Numbered from the stretch's first letter, positions 1 through 13,267 are shown. The stretch is DNA of 64,000 bases from Mortierella hygrophila (GCA_015680625.1 JAAAXW010000006.1:1-64000); one strand, 5' to 3'. Notes: generated by a model not told the origin, from the sequence alone. Numbers and translations: made by a program.

Positions 1-423
1 GACTATTCAGTTTCACACGAAGGTACAGCATGTTGACCCCGTCCTCTCTCTCTCCTCACATGAAGAAATAGACACGTAAACTAATTCCGATTTCCACTTT
101 GGAGTCAAAAGGGAGGACCAAGAGAAATGATGATCGGCCGTTGCCTGGCCAACGGTCATATACCATCGATTGCTTACTGTCCGGTCCAGCTTGAAATCAT
201 TTCCCGGTGCTAGACCTTTAACACCCCTTCAGCAAAAAGCAATGGCGAATATATCGTATTGCTGCTCTTCTTTGCCCTTCAGTCACTCATTCCTTCGACC
301 TTTACTACAACAAAAACTGGCTTCGTCCTTTGCTACCCTCTCCTACGTTAATATCCGTACAAAATACCAAACCTCGCGACCCAACTGCCAGAAAACACTA
401 CCTTTCCCTTCACTACAGGTAGA
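1..423. other. Upstream flank, no gene recognised
   Basis: No convincing exon is seen here. The stretch precedes the S41 peptidase start and probably holds its promoter and leader. A short open frame at 170-490 has no domain-like content and overlaps the peptidase start in another frame. Confidence 0.5.
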
Positions 424-2979
424 ATGGCGAATACTCAACATATTCAACAGCCCTCGCTCAAATCCTTCATTCTCAATTTCACACAGCTGATCATGGTCTG
501 CGGACAAGCGCTCCTACTCCTGAGTGCTCCCGTGGCAAATGCCCGTGCCCCAGGAGCAAGGAGATTACCCAGGTCATATACAAATCTCAAAATACCCTTC
601 GAACCACCGTCTTCGCCCTCTTTTCTACCATTGCCCTACACCAACACTGCCAGCACATCCAACCCAGCTAGACGCTTTGATTACTGCGCGATGGCCGCGG
701 AAGAGTCCAATGCCAACAACGGTACTATCCCTTACAACGCCGCCAAAGGATGCTACGAGATGTTTGACTTTGACCCCAAGGTCAGAGACCAGACTGTTCA
801 AAGTGTCCGAGCCAACCTGGAGTCGTTCTACGTCTTTTATGATATTGCAAAGTAAGCACCGCTCTCCAATTGGTTTTCTTATAACACTTTTCTCACTCGT
901 TACCTAACCTGCATTGCTTGCATTGGAATCAACCATGTTCTACACGCATGAATGATAGCTCACCCCCGCACATGGAAAATTCGGATCTGCAGCCTGTCAA
1001 TCTCACTGCTTCACTAATATCCCTCGGCAACATGACTTTCCGGAACGACTACAGCTTTCACGCCGCATTGGCAACACAGATCTCTCAACTGCAGGACCCG
1101 CACACGACCTACAAGAGCATGTGCTACCAACAGTTCCTGTTCATCCAACCCCTTTCAACCTACGGTGTCTACGAGGACGGACGGAACCAGGTCAAGGTCG
1201 CCACGGTCCTTAACAAACTCGATCCTCGCCTCACTACATCGCTGGTCGATTGTGAAGTTACTCATATCGACGGTCAACCAGCATTCGATGGTAAGTTCCA
1301 TCTCTCTCTTTCGTCTTGTCGATACATCATCGCATTTGTTTTCATTTACCAACCAGCCCAAACCTAAATCTACGTGTTTGTTCCATCCATTGGCCATAGT
1401 GGTGACCAAGTTTGCAGCAACAAAGTCATACTCCAAAGATCGAGGTGTGCGTCTCAACAAAGCATTCTCGTACCTCGCCCACGACAGGACAGGAAGCGCC
1501 TACGATCGATACGCTCTCGGTACCTTTGCCCAGCGCACAAAAGTCCCCCCCAACGCCACAATCGAATACAAGATCGATTGCAGCGCCAAACGATCCAAAT
1601 CCACCCCCGAGGAAAAGCCCATCCAAACAACCATGGTCCTCGCCTGGTCTGCACTCGACGCCACCATGCTCCCTTACGACGACGCCCCTTCATACCGCCG
1701 CCAGTTCTGTTCCCAAGACTCGATCCAGACCGTCAAGAAGTTTGTCCTCGACTCTGCCAATGCTGATGATTTCGGATCCGGCAAGACCGAGCTCCACAAC
1801 GGCCGTAAAAAATCGAGGGAACTCTACCGTGGGTCTTATGCCTCGTTCCACATGCTGAGCGACGGTATCACGGCTGTTTTTCGACTCGGGACTGAATCGC
1901 CCAACAAGCAGGGGAACTACAAGGCGGGATTCTATAAGAACATCGACAATGGGTTCGCTGCGATGGAGGCTGCGGGAGCGAAGAAGCTGATCATTGATCT
2001 TCAGAACAACTCTGGTGGCATTATTTGCTGGGGCCGCTATGTTCTCCAGACACTCTTCCCCAACACCGTCGATTCGCCCTACATCTATAGCCTCCGTGCC
2101 TCGCCCCTTGCTCAAGTACTGGCCAAAGCAACCTTCCTGTACGAGCAGGACATGACTTCACCCTATGCGGGTCTCGTCGATCCAGCGACAGGCGAGGAGG
2201 TGACGGACGATTCGTGGATGACCCCAGGTGATAAGCTACAGGGGCGCGAAGGGGCGTTTAGCAAGAAGGTCACCGATAGGTTTTGTGGCGCTGTGGATGA
2301 GATCAAGGGTGAAGCTGACGAGGCTTTATTTGAACCAGAGGATATGTTGATTCTGACGAACGGATACTGTGGATCGACTTGTGCGGTTCTGGCGTTGCAG
2401 CTTCACGAACGCTATGGAGTGCGGACAGTCGCTGTTGGTGGTCATCACGGACAGTCCATGGCGTTCACATCCTTCCCCGGCGGCGCTGTTCAAGCCAACA
2501 ACACTCTTTGGGTCCAGCGTGTCCAAAAGGTGTTCAATTCCATGCCGATCCTTGACCGGGCCCCACTGCTCGAACCTCTTCTACCACAGTCCCTCCCTGC
2601 CAACGGTCAATTGGCATTCACTTTCCGCCAGATAATGAGTGCAAGCGACGAGGCTCAAGTGTCAGAGTACATGCGTATCCCGAGTGAATTCCGAATGGAT
2701 TACACCTCTGCACGCTTCCGCATGCCGTCTGTCCTTTGGGAGGATGTTCGCGAGGAGGTCTGGGGGATGCCAGGTTCGTCAGAGTCGACTGTGGACGAGA
2801 CCGAGGACGAAAAGTTGTCGGTACCCAAGGAGATGATCGAAGGAGAGGAGCCCACAGGAGAGGACCAAGGGGAGGGTGAGGTTGGCGAAGAAGAGGATGA
2901 TGAACTCGCGCGTGCCGCCGAAGAGGCCGACCGCGAGGACCTTGAATGGTTGCAGGGGTTTGAATCTCAGTCCAAGTGA
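424..2979 (+). CDS. Secreted peptidase S41 family protein
   Basis: Three exons, 424-851, 959-1290 and 1400-2979 (779 aa), joined by GTAAGC and GTAAGT introns of 107 and 109 bp with phases that match. The C-terminal half carries the S41 (tail-specific protease-like) core: a segment ending LIIDLQNNSGG, then GYCGSTCAVLALQLHERYG, where Ser579 (numbered from 424) is the likely nucleophile, and a following VGGHHGQSMAF loop. The N-terminal part is Cys-bearing and probably extracellular. Met24, at base 493, starts a clean signal peptide (MVCGQALLLLSAPVANARA), so 493 may be the real start. The last ~60 residues are strongly acidic (runs of E/D), unusual for a secreted peptidase. Related fungal S41 proteins with a CPAF-like PDZ region are known; the substrate is unknown. 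The family call is firm, activity is inferred. Confidence 0.85.
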
Positions 2980-3466
2980 AAGGCATTTCGCCCGAGTCAC
3001 GTGCAAATGTATTTATTAAAAAAAGACGATGAATTATATCTACGGTGACGTTACAAAGTCGCCGCTGAGCCGAATTTTTTTTCGCTTCTTGCGGATTTCG
3101 CCTCTTGTTCTCTTTCCTTCCTTTCGTATAAATACACAAACAAACGACATCCATCACCCAAGTCCAAAAGGGTTCCTGCCTAAAACAAAAAGACACATCC
3201 TCCTACAACCAACAGACCCAACTCCTACTCTCTCCATCAAGACTCACGGACCACCCCATCCATCAAATCACTCTCCGTCCCAACCCTTCAATCAGAGTCT
3301 CTCTCTCTCCCTCTCGTCTCCTACTTCCTCTGCGCAGCGTCATTAAGCCATACACACATACTCCCATCCTCTCCTCTCTCTTGATTGCATCCTCTCCTCT
3401 ACATTCCTAAGTCCGTTCAAAGACTTTTTTAATCTCCCCTTCACAAATCAAATCAAATCAATCATC
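2980..3466 (+). promoter_or_regulatory. Intergenic: TBP promoter and leader
   Basis: Holds the 3' end of the S41 gene (a CACGTG lies at 2998-3003) and the promoter of the TBP gene. A TATA-like element is followed by a long C/T-rich leader (about 3230-3460) typical of well-expressed fungal genes. No other coding exon is seen. Confidence 0.5.
3127..3134 (+). promoter_or_regulatory. TATA box candidate (TATAAATA) for TBP gene
   Basis: TATAAATA lies 333 bp before the TBP start codon and just upstream of the pyrimidine-rich leader. If used, TBP would bind its own promoter. Confidence 0.4.
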
Positions 3467-5349
3467 ATGTTTGCCGTCCCATCGATCGCAGCCCCCGGCT
3501 CATCTAGCACCGCACAACCAGAGAAGCAAGCTGCTGCGGCGGAAGTGTCGACAGACGATCAGACCGCCGCTGAGGCCCCCTTGCACTCGGTTGCCGGTAT
3601 TGTCCCAACACTCCAGTAAGTTCATAACCTCCTGTTTGCTGTCGCTACCAGTGTTGTTCGTTCCCAGAGGATTTTGAAAGGCATATTGGGGAGTTGCCCT
3701 TTGAGCGAGGGACAGGGAAACGGAGATACTGTTTGTTGTTGTTGCGCTCCGTCGACTGTGATGATAGGTCTAAAGCCTTTTACTGTTGAGTGGTTGCTTT
3801 TGTTGGATAAGCAGGACAGTGCAATAAGACCCCCTCTGTGGTTTGTTGTTCTGTGTGGTAGTTGTTCTCCTGGTAGCTGACAACGAGCTGGTGGAAAGGG
3901 TGTAGTTATAGCGAGTGGTTGAAAAAGCAAGCCTTCAATACGTTCTTCCATATCGACATATTGAGTGAAAGTTAGTGTTGTGAGTGATTGTTGGGGACGA
4001 AAGGGATATCTGAGGACAAAACCTAAGGGTAAAACGGGGTGATGTGTGTACGTTTTGTGGAAGGGGGAGAAATAGGGAGGAAGTGGAGGAGGGAAGGAGG
4101 TGTGTGTGAGTTGTGTGTGCAGGTGTATGTTGCAGACAGACGTGCTGATAAGAGACGGAAGCTATTTATTGCAATGGGCACCGACCCTTTCAGGAGACAG
4201 AGAGCAAATCTGGTGGTGGCTTATCCAAAAACAAATGGCGTTTGACCCATGTTTCACGCACACACACCATGTTGAAGCATGACACTAACAACATCTTGTA
4301 CTACTGTGCTACTTTACCCCCTGATAGAAACATTGTCGCCACCGTCAACCTGGATTGTCGCTTGGATCTGAAGACAATCGCCTTGCATGCTCGTAATGCA
4401 GAGTACAACCCCAAGGTACATTGACGCTACTAGACAAAGCACGCGATAGGCACACTTTGCTATCTTGCTATACGTTCTTTCGTTGCAGCGCTGGGTTGGC
4501 GTCTTATCTACACGACTAATGGGCTCCCTAAGGCACATTAGTTATTGTGAATAACACTGTGGGCGGAACAAAAAGAGAAATCGATGGGCAAACAAGTAGG
4601 CGCAACGTAGCAAAAGTTTACTCAACTTTTTTACTTATATATTTGCATCTCCTATTTTCATATCGCACATTTTCTCTGCGATCCTGCTCTCTTTTCGTCA
4701 CCGTCTCGCTTCTTGGCCACCTTTTAGCGTTTCGCTGCTGTGATCATGAGAATTCGTGACCCTAAGACGACAGCTTTGATCTTTGCCTCCGGCAAGATGG
4801 TCGTTACGGGAGCAAAGTCTGAGGACGACTCCAAGCTGGCCTCGCGCAAGTACGCTCGTATCATCCAAAAGTTGGGCTTCCCTGCAAAGTTCACAGACTT
4901 CAAGATCCAGAACATTGTCGGTTCCTGTGATGTCAAGTTCCCTATCCGTCTCGAGGGATTGGCCTATGCTCACGGACCCTTCACATCTGTAAGCGGAGCT
5001 AATTATTGGAGAAGGTGTTCTGGGATTGTCATTATTTTGAGATGTGGTATCTGATCCCATACATTTGTTTAAATTTGCGTGTGTAATTAGTACGAGCCTG
5101 AGTTGTTCCCTGGTCTCATTTACCGTATGGTTAAGCCCAAGATCGTGTTGCTTATCTTCGTTTCGGGCAAGATTGTCCTGACTGGTGCCAAGGTAATAAT
5201 CGACGCGTCGTACTTGGCCTTATAATCTACCACTTTGAGATGCACCATCTAACAATGGTGTGCAAAATTCAATTCTACAGGTCCGCGAGGAGATCTATCA
5301 AGCCTTCGAGGCTATATACCCCGTGTTGACGGAGTTCCGCAAGCCCTAA
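3467..5349 (+). CDS. TBP: TATA-binding protein (TBP)
   Basis: Five exons: 3467-3615, 4328-4415, 4728-4988, 5091-5192 and 5281-5349 (222 aa). TBP binds TATA DNA as the core of TFIID/TFIIIB/SL1-type factors for all three nuclear polymerases. A short non-conserved Ala/Ser-rich N-terminus (~45 aa) precedes the saddle, which begins at GIVPTLQNIVATVNL. Both direct repeats are complete: RFAAVIMRIRDPKTTALIF in the first and PKIVLLIFVSGKIVLTGAK in the second, ending VLTEFRKP. All exon phases agree. The first intron is 712 bp, long for this region, and the second is 312 bp with no recognisable coding content. Size and conservation leave no serious alternative. Confidence 0.97.
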
Positions 5350-5896
5350 GGGATCATCTTCTCCTTTGTGGCCGGTTCTTCCTGTGCGACCATTTGTTCT
5401 CTCGTCGGACAAACAAAACCAAACAAATATTTCTAGCTGATGGACAAACAACCAAAAACAACACATACACACAATGGAAGGTCTAAGACAAGCAAAGGAT
5501 GATTGAGAGAAGACCAAACGAATGTCTAGACACAACAGTGCTGTTGAACAGACTTCCTTTCTCTCTCGTGTCTATCTCACCTTCTCTTAACCCTTCCTAT
5601 TTCAGCATTCGCTTCACTTTTCTTTTATTACTTCCTACTTGTATTGTACCTTCTTTCTTTTCACCTTTCCTTTTTTTCCTTCGTCAAAATCGCGCTTGCG
5701 ACTTTTGCAGTCTTCTCCCTCATGTACCATATCACATTAGCACACAAGCACACAAACAAACACATTACCACCAATTCGATCTTTTGCGCCTTCAGACACA
5801 AAAAAAAAATACTGAAAAACAAACCAAAAATAATAAAAAAATGACAACTGTACAAAGTGTGTGTTTTATTCTGTTGCAAGCGGGAAGAATACGTAT
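5350..5896. other. Convergent 3' regions of TBP and Zn-cluster genes
   Basis: A/T-rich sequence with A-runs and AATAA-like motifs near 5805-5840, consistent with two facing 3' UTRs. No coding exon is seen. Confidence 0.5.
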
Positions 5897-8800
5897 TTAA
5901 CGCGACTGTTGATGGTACACAGCTGGGCGTCGATTTGAGTCCTGATGTCCCTGTTGCTGTTGCTGTTGCTGTTGTTGCTGTTGTTGCTGTTGTTGCTGAA
6001 GACTGTTGCTTGTGACTTGAGAGAAGATTTGACCCTTGAGCATGATGTCCGGGTCGTTCATGTAATCCATAAGACTCTCGCGGCCACCTGCACCTCCTCC
6101 ACTCACAAAGGTAGATGTAGCAGAAGCAGTTGCACCGCCGTGCCCTCCTCCGATTCCACTAAACAACATAGTGCTTTGACTCGTCGTGTCCATGGGTCCA
6201 TAACCATGTCCAACCGCCAAAACAGTGGACCCGTCATGTCCTCCACCGCCACCGCCGCCGCCGGCAGCAAGAGTGCTATACATCAGCAACTCCTGTCCGC
6301 CAAAGTCGTTCCCGCCCGCGAATGCCATGGCGGCGTTCATCGGCGTCAAGACTCCATGCTGCTTTGTCGATGTAGTGAAAGGGTGGTCGACCTGAGCATA
6401 GTTGGACAATAGCTGGTGCTGAGGATTTGGGCCAGCCGAGAGAGGGGATGCCAAGTCAGTGGGTTCTGAGAAGGATTTGCTGGCCATCGAAGCCGTCGAG
6501 GAGATGAGCAGAGGTGGGTACGAAGGTGGGTGGCCGTCCTGAACAAAATCCTCTGCCGAGAAGGTCATGTCGCCAATCGTGACTGGGAGTCCTGGGACCA
6601 CTCCAAAGCTCTCAAATCCACCACCAGACAAGAGCTGCGATTCTTGAAGTGTCATCCTGGCCGGTAGGTTCTGAGCATGAGATTGGCCCTGCGACTGGGA
6701 CTGAGACTGAGACTGGGAGTAGATCTCCTGGTTGCCATATTCGGCAATGCCGCCTCCATGGGAAGACGAGAGATGAATGCCTGATCCTAGCGCAATGAGC
6801 TGCTGCTGAATCTCAATCTCCAAATTTTGCACCTCCTGCTCCGTAAAGTTGGTGTTGTTCAAAAGGGCCTCGTACTCTCCGAGCTTGCTCCGCTGTGCAT
6901 CGTTCAGACCCTGCTTCCAGATTCCACACTGATCGTAGATCGCGCTCGGGTCACTGCCATCTCGATCCTCCATACCTCCAGCATTAGGGAAGCCAGTCGT
7001 CGAGCTGGCTTGGTAAGCCAGGTTGTCGTTCCATTGCTGCTGTCCACTGCTGAACGAAGACAAATGACGATGCCGTGAGTTGTGATTGGTGAGGGGCGCA
7101 AAGTAGGTGTCCTGATCTGGCCCGCTAACTGCATAGCCGCTGCCGGCGAATCCGCTATCTGCTGTGGTCTTGCCACCGTCGGTCGAAAAGTTGGAGAGGG
7201 GTGCATCCGAGGCACGATGTGGGAGATGAGGACGGCCAGTGAACGATGCGTTGTTGTGATGTAAAGAAGCTCCTGACGCTCCTGACATCGGGATCGATCC
7301 AATGGGAGCAGAAGTTTGATCCAACGGAGAGACGACGTCGTTATAGCCAGAGGCCATGTAGTTGCCATCGACGACAGGGTACTGACTGCGCTTCACACCC
7401 GCATCGTGTGGAGACTGAGGATGGGATTGCTGGTATTGTTGGTTGTGCTGCTGTTGCTGTGGGGGGAATCGAGCATTGCCCTGGAGCGAAGAGGCGGAGT
7501 TGGTCCCAGGTGTTGTCATGCTTGGGTGTGGGCGCTGTTGAGGATGTTGCTGTTGTTGCTGAGCGTTCAAATGGTGCTGCTGCTGTTGCTGCTGCTGTTG
7601 CTGTTGTTGTTGTTGTTGTTGTTGAAGAGCAAATCCTTGCTGGTTGTTGGAAGAAACGAATTGACCAGCCATCCTCATATCCTGCGTCTCCATATCGTCC
7701 TGGTCGCTCGCCTGTCCATCATCATCATCATAGTCGCTCTGCTGCTGTTCCTCCTCCTCTTCTTCCTCACCCGAGCTCTCACCCTCTGAGTATCCTGTAA
7801 CATCGGTGGACACGCCAGGAGAACTCTCAGAGGTGAACCCCGGTGATCGCTCATTCCTTGGTGGAGATGTTGGGGCATCGACCTTGAAGGGCTCTACCTT
7901 CTCTGCTGTGAGCTTGGTGACACCTTCGTAACCGTGGGCAACAAAGCCGAGGAGCTGAGGACGCTCCATGCTGGATGATGCGCGAACAATGTCGTGAAGC
8001 ATCTGCTTGATCTCATCGCAGTACCGTTGAGCGGTCTCTTCCTTGCCAAGGACCTTGCTGGCTACAATGTTGGCAAAGGCTCCTGCGGCCACGGGCAAGA
8101 TGACGTGGGCGTTCATGCGGGTCATTGGACGGGTGTTGTAAATGTTTTTGATTCCGATGGCGGCGTCATAGCAGTACGAGCTCCAGATACCGTGGACTCC
8201 CAGCTCACGATGACTTTCATGAAGCTGGAACGTATGATGCAGACTGATCTCGAACATGTAGGCGACGGCGTGGTAGAGCTTTGAGAACCTTGACTGGCTT
8301 CTCATTGCGTCTATGTCGGTGGGCGTGACACGGAGGTACGTAGGCAGGGTCTTGGTGCGCCACTCATGCATCGCCTCTCGGACCTCGTCGACCTTTGTAT
8401 GGGGGCGCTGGCGGGTCGCTGTGCAGGTGATATCGGCGACTCGGGAACAGATCTCATACATAGGAACAAAATGCTCCAGATCCTTGATGCCTTCATAGTC
8501 GTCCTGTGGGTTACCCCGGAAATCATGACACTGGTCCGAAACCTGCCTCGAGGGGAAAGGGATGTCATAGTCGTTGGCGGTGATGAAGGGCGACTGATGG
8601 CTGAGGGAATAGCTGGAGCAGACAATCACGACGCACCAAAAGATGCGGTGGCCGAGTTCGGTGGTTTCGGCGGTTTGCGCATTGTATTGGTAGTAGTAGC
8701 CCTTGACGCGGTTCAATCCCAGACCTGCGGAGGCCGAATGCGAGAGGGCAACGAGGTTATGGACGGCGTCGTAGTTGGCGACGGATGAATAGAATCCTGT

Positions 8801-10952
8801 CAGAATAAGATAGCACTGACAGTTGATGATGGAGGAGTTGAGGAAGTCCTGAGTGTTGAAGTAGTTGAACTTTCTGCACATACTGACACCGAACTTGGGC
8901 TCCATCTTGGCAATCACGTCCTGATCGCCCATCTCATGTCGGAACGCGAAACCGGTAGCCAAGACACAGGTCAGAAGCTTCTGCACCCCGATCGTAAGCA
9001 GCTGGACGGGATCCGAGACCTGATCCATGAACGCCTTTCGGTTGAGAACAGGGATGTAGTAGTTGAAGTGGTTAAAGTAGCAGTCGATGATGGTCTTTTC
9101 GGCGTGCCCGATTGACTGGATGCGGTTGCTGTCGCTCTGGAAGTCAAATGGGGGAGGCTCGTATCGGGGAAGGTTGATGACCTGGGAGAGGATGGGCCCA
9201 AAGTTGTTGTTTGAGCCGGCGATGTCGAGCTGGCCCATTCTGGCGACGATGATGTCGGCATTCTATTGTGATTCGTTCGTTGGTTTAACAAAATTGAGGA
9301 AAGAGGCGGTCCAAGCGCGGAGTGGGTACGTTAGTTAGGCTCCTGGGTAACAAGGGGGTGTGATCGGGAATAACGGCGGAAGAGGCTATGTGAAACATGA
9401 CCAACCTTGAGCTTCTGGGTATGCTCCTGCTTCTTCAAGAGGACATAGGCGTCATGGGCCTTCTTCTTGGACACGCTGAGTGAGTCGTACCTGCACGGTA
9501 TTGAGGCCGCCTTGCAGGAGACACATGGCTCCAATCCATTGCACTATTTCAATTGAACATGCAGCAACGTTAGTAGTCGGCATGGCTTGTACTTATGCAC
9601 TACTGAATATATAGAAAGAGAAGCAAACAAGCTACGAGTGCAATCTTGCCCTCTCTTCCCTGATACGGGATGAAGGGAAGATCACACTCGACAGGACCAC
9701 AGCAAAACACGCAATTTGCGTGACACACCGAGAACGGAAATCTTGTATGAACCCAATTGAAAAGAAAAAAATAATAGAAATGGGATGTCCAATCGACGCC
9801 TCGTCCTTGTTGGGGGATCCGAGAACGCCGTTCACCGTACGATGTAATGCGAACTACAACGTTAATCGATGCGCATAATCGAATTATGCTAACCAGCTGG
9901 GAAGGCTCGCATGTGCTTCATCTCCACTCTTCCCATTGCCCAGTGTCAATTTTCGTTTTGTTGCTGTTATTATCGTCGTTGTTGTTGTTGTGGTTGTGTT
10001 TGCGTTAGTTTGTTTTGGTTGGGTGTAAAAAAGTCCAAAAAAAAAAAAAAAAAAAGTAAAGGTAAAAGGAAAAAGGAAAAAGGTTCGAAGATGTTCGTTG
10101 GTTCGTTCGTTCGTGTTGTTCGTCGGGTTGAGCATTCAGCGCATCACTACATCAAACGCACACAATCATGCACATGCTCGCTGCGGTGCTCATTGTTCAC
10201 ACACACAATAACGCATATTAGTCAACCACGGACGGAAGGGTCGACCGGGGGCCAGAGCACCATTCCTACTGATGCTGCTGTTGTTCTTTGTGGGGAGCCT
10301 CATGACTTTTTCCTCTTTCCCTGACTCTCTCTCTCTTCTTGTTTGCCCATGTTTTTTTTCTGTTGTCTTTACTGGTTTTGGTTTGTGCGCATGGTTTTCA
10401 TATCATATCATATGTCAATAATTGCAAGAGGTGCCAATGAGGATGTGCCGATAGGACAACCAACAACAAGGGGCTACAATTGAAGGTGGGTCCCGGGATA
10501 GATGACCCCACTAACGCCAACGAACAAACATCACCCTTTAAAATATCAATGGGGAAACATATACCAGAGCGACTGCAACTCACCTTTCGATGACCCTCTT
10601 TGCAGTTGTCACAAGAGCTCACTTGAGGCTTCTTCTCGGCTCCTTCAGCCTTCTTGCCTTTTATTATTTTCTGCTTCTTTTGCGCGCCGGTGTGCGTCCG
10701 CTTCTTGGCAGCGGCCGCTGTTGTTGTCGCGCTTGCAGCAGCCGAGGCGGAAGTAGACCCAGCACTGGACAAAGAAGACGACCCTTGCTGCTGATGTTGT
10801 TGTTGTTGCTGTTGTTGTTGTAGGTTCTGCTGCGTGACGGCGGGCCGGTGTTGCAGCTGGGCGGTGGATGGTGGAGGGGGTCGCGCAGGGTGTGAGTTGG
10901 GGTGCTGCTGCCTGTTTGCTGACGACGAGCTGTTTGGTTGAGCGTTCTGCAT
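5897..10952 (-). CDS. Zn2Cys6 transcription factor with polyQ tracts
   Basis: Three exons on the minus strand: 10952-10584, 9543-9406 and 9262-5897 (1290 aa). The zinc cluster is assembled across a 1040-bp intron: CDNCKEGHRK from exon 1 and CNGLEPCVSCKAASIPC from exon 2 give Cys114, 117, 124, 130, 133 and 140 with C-x2-C-x6-C-x5-C-x2-C-x6-C spacing. Upstream are a Pro/Gln-rich tail and basic KK/RK stretches that could serve as a nuclear signal. A short helical linker precedes the fungal-specific middle homology region (about residues 205-600, e.g. IIDCYFNHFNYYIPVLNRKAF). The C-terminal half is low complexity: acidic E/D run, two long polyQ tracts, Ser-Gln repeats and a Gly run, typical of activation regions. 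The exon 2 donor is GTTGGT. It should be a DNA-binding regulator; targets cannot be inferred. Confidence 0.9.
5951..5998 (-). repeat. CAG/CAA repeat encoding C-terminal polyQ
   Basis: In-frame run of CAG and CAA codons (17 Gln) near the C-terminus of the Zn2Cys6 factor. Mixed codons suggest moderate stability, but length variation between strains is likely. Confidence 0.9.
7576..7624 (-). repeat. CAG/CAA repeat encoding internal polyQ
   Basis: Second in-frame Gln tract of the same gene (about 16-18 Gln), flanked by further Gln/His-rich sequence. Confidence 0.9.
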
Positions 10953-12800
10953 TTATGCGATGCTGTAGATGGGGTATGAGAGGATAGGGGGACGAAGAGG
11001 AGGTTGTGGTGGCCGACGGGCGAAAGAAGGTAACTATAGTGGTTGGCTGCTAAGTAGGAAGGAGACAGTCTGTCGGATGGTCAAGTTGGTGTGGTTGAAG
11101 GCGTTTGTTTGATCGTCAGGAGGGTGAGAGAAGGAGTGGATGTGAACAAAAGGGAGTTGAATGAGCAAAAGGGTATGAGTGCGTGAAAGATGAAGAAAAG
11201 AAAAAAAGAAAAAAAAAGTCAAAAGTGGTGGCGGTGAGTAGGGAGGGAAAGAGTAAGTAATGAAGGAAAGTGGATTAGTGCGGGTAGGATAAGAAAGAAG
11301 GAAAAAAGGAAAGGGTTGGGAATGAACGGACAAAAAGTAATATCTGATATGGGAAAAAAAATTGGACTAAAGGGATTTGATACAAAGGGACGTGGCAGAG
11401 AGGAGACACCAATTTCTCACATTCTCACACATCACACTCGTTCAATCATTCATACACGCACTCACCCCTCAATGTTGCATGCAACTCGACCGAACGCACA
11501 AAACAATGGCACGCTTTGTGTTGATGTCGCTATTCTTGCACACACGTCGAATAATGCGAACGAAAAGAAGAAAAACACACCCACCCACATCCAACCAAGG
11601 TCAAGTAGCACAAAGAAACCAAAAGAAAGGAAACCCAAAAACACCCACCCTGCTATCTTCTGCTTCTTCTCCTCTTTTTCCTCGTCTCCCTTCAGTGTCC
11701 TTCAGTGTCCACCACTGTGGCTGGTCATTTTTTCTTGTTATTGTTTCTCTGTTGTTACTCCCATTACTGAGAGGAGTACAAAGACCCAGAACAAAAGCCT
11801 ACTACTTTTGTGGCGGACACGTCTCGTTTTCCTTATGTACTTCACCACCTGTACAGCGTAAAAAAACCTCCTTCGAATGGGTTACTTACAATCTATCAAC
11901 TCGGACTTTGGCTCGAATCTGCGCGGCGAATTTAGAACGGGATCTAGTTTTTTTGGGAGTTCTTTTTGGTGTTTTTTGGTGTTTACTGAGCGCTGAGTAT
12001 GTATGGTGCAGATGTTATTGTTAACTGTGGTAATGCGTATGTGAGTTGAGTATGTTGAGTGTGCTGAATGTGTTTAGTGTGTTGAGTATGCGGTATGTAT
12101 GTGGGTGTGTACACTAAGCGTCGTTGTTGAGAGTGCGGAAGGATAGACGGGGGTGACACGAAAGGAAAAGACAGATGCAGATGACAAATAAAAGAAAAAG
12201 GTAGAAAAAGGTAGAAAAAGAAAAGATGAAGAAAGAGAAGCGGCAAGGATAACAGGTTATGAACAGGTTTTTTGTTGAGCGAGAAGATGAAAAAAGGGTG
12301 GTTGTTGTTTTGTTTTGTTTTTTTTTGTTTTTTTTCGACTGGCGGATGCGCCTCTTTTTATCCGCTTTCATACAACATAGAACATCAGACATGATATGTA
12401 TGTCGCATGGCATTAAACCCCACTGGAATATACACAACACAGGAACACGACCCTTCCCTGTTGTCCTTGCTTGTACTCCCCTCTGCCTGCCTCTCTGTCT
12501 CGAAAACCCCACGGCTGCCCTGCCCTATTTGCCTGTACGCTAATCGCCACATGCGCACTGCTCCTTTCTCCCTCTCGTCTCCGTTGTTGTTCTCTCTTTT
12601 TTTTCTTGCGTTCCGATTGTGTCTCCACCTTGATGTGTGGTTGAACTGTGTGTACTGTGAATGAATGAACGAATGAATGAATGAATTATTGTTGGTTGCT
12701 ATCGTTGTGTTACTGTTGTTTGTTGTTATTGAGTTGTTCTAGGTGTTATGTTCCCCAACTTTCGACCTTTCTCGGCACTGTTTGAGTCAACGCTCTCTCA

Positions 12801-12841
12801 TCTGTCTGTCCGTCTGTCTGTCTGTTTGTCTGTCTGTCTGT
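12801..12841. repeat. TCTG/TGTC microsatellite
   Basis: About ten units of a CTGT-type tetranucleotide with two interruptions. Confidence 0.9.
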
Positions 12842-13267
12842 TTCTCTCCCTCCCTCTTCTTCCCATTTCCTCCACGATCCCCTTTTCTCCTTCTCTCTGC
12901 TCCCCCCTGGCAGATCGTACCTGCTCAGCTCTAGGCCATTCCTTCGCATGGACTCACACTGTATCTGTTACTTCTATTTCGAAATCGGATCAGGCGCACA
13001 CACACCTTTGTGCTCTCATAGACGGAAGAAAACTAATCCCGCCACACATCCTCCTCTTCCATCCCTGCCCATTCTCTCATTCACGTCCATTGCCCAGCGT
13101 GCTTACTCACCAACCATGACCATTCAAATTTGAAGGAGAAATCGGGGTGAGCAGGACAGACAACGAGACAGACAAAAAAAAAAATGAGCCGATCTTTCAT
13201 CCACTCCTTCTTAGAGACAAAAGAACACACTTGCAATGTTTAGTTGCTTTGGTTGGATCGAGTTGGC

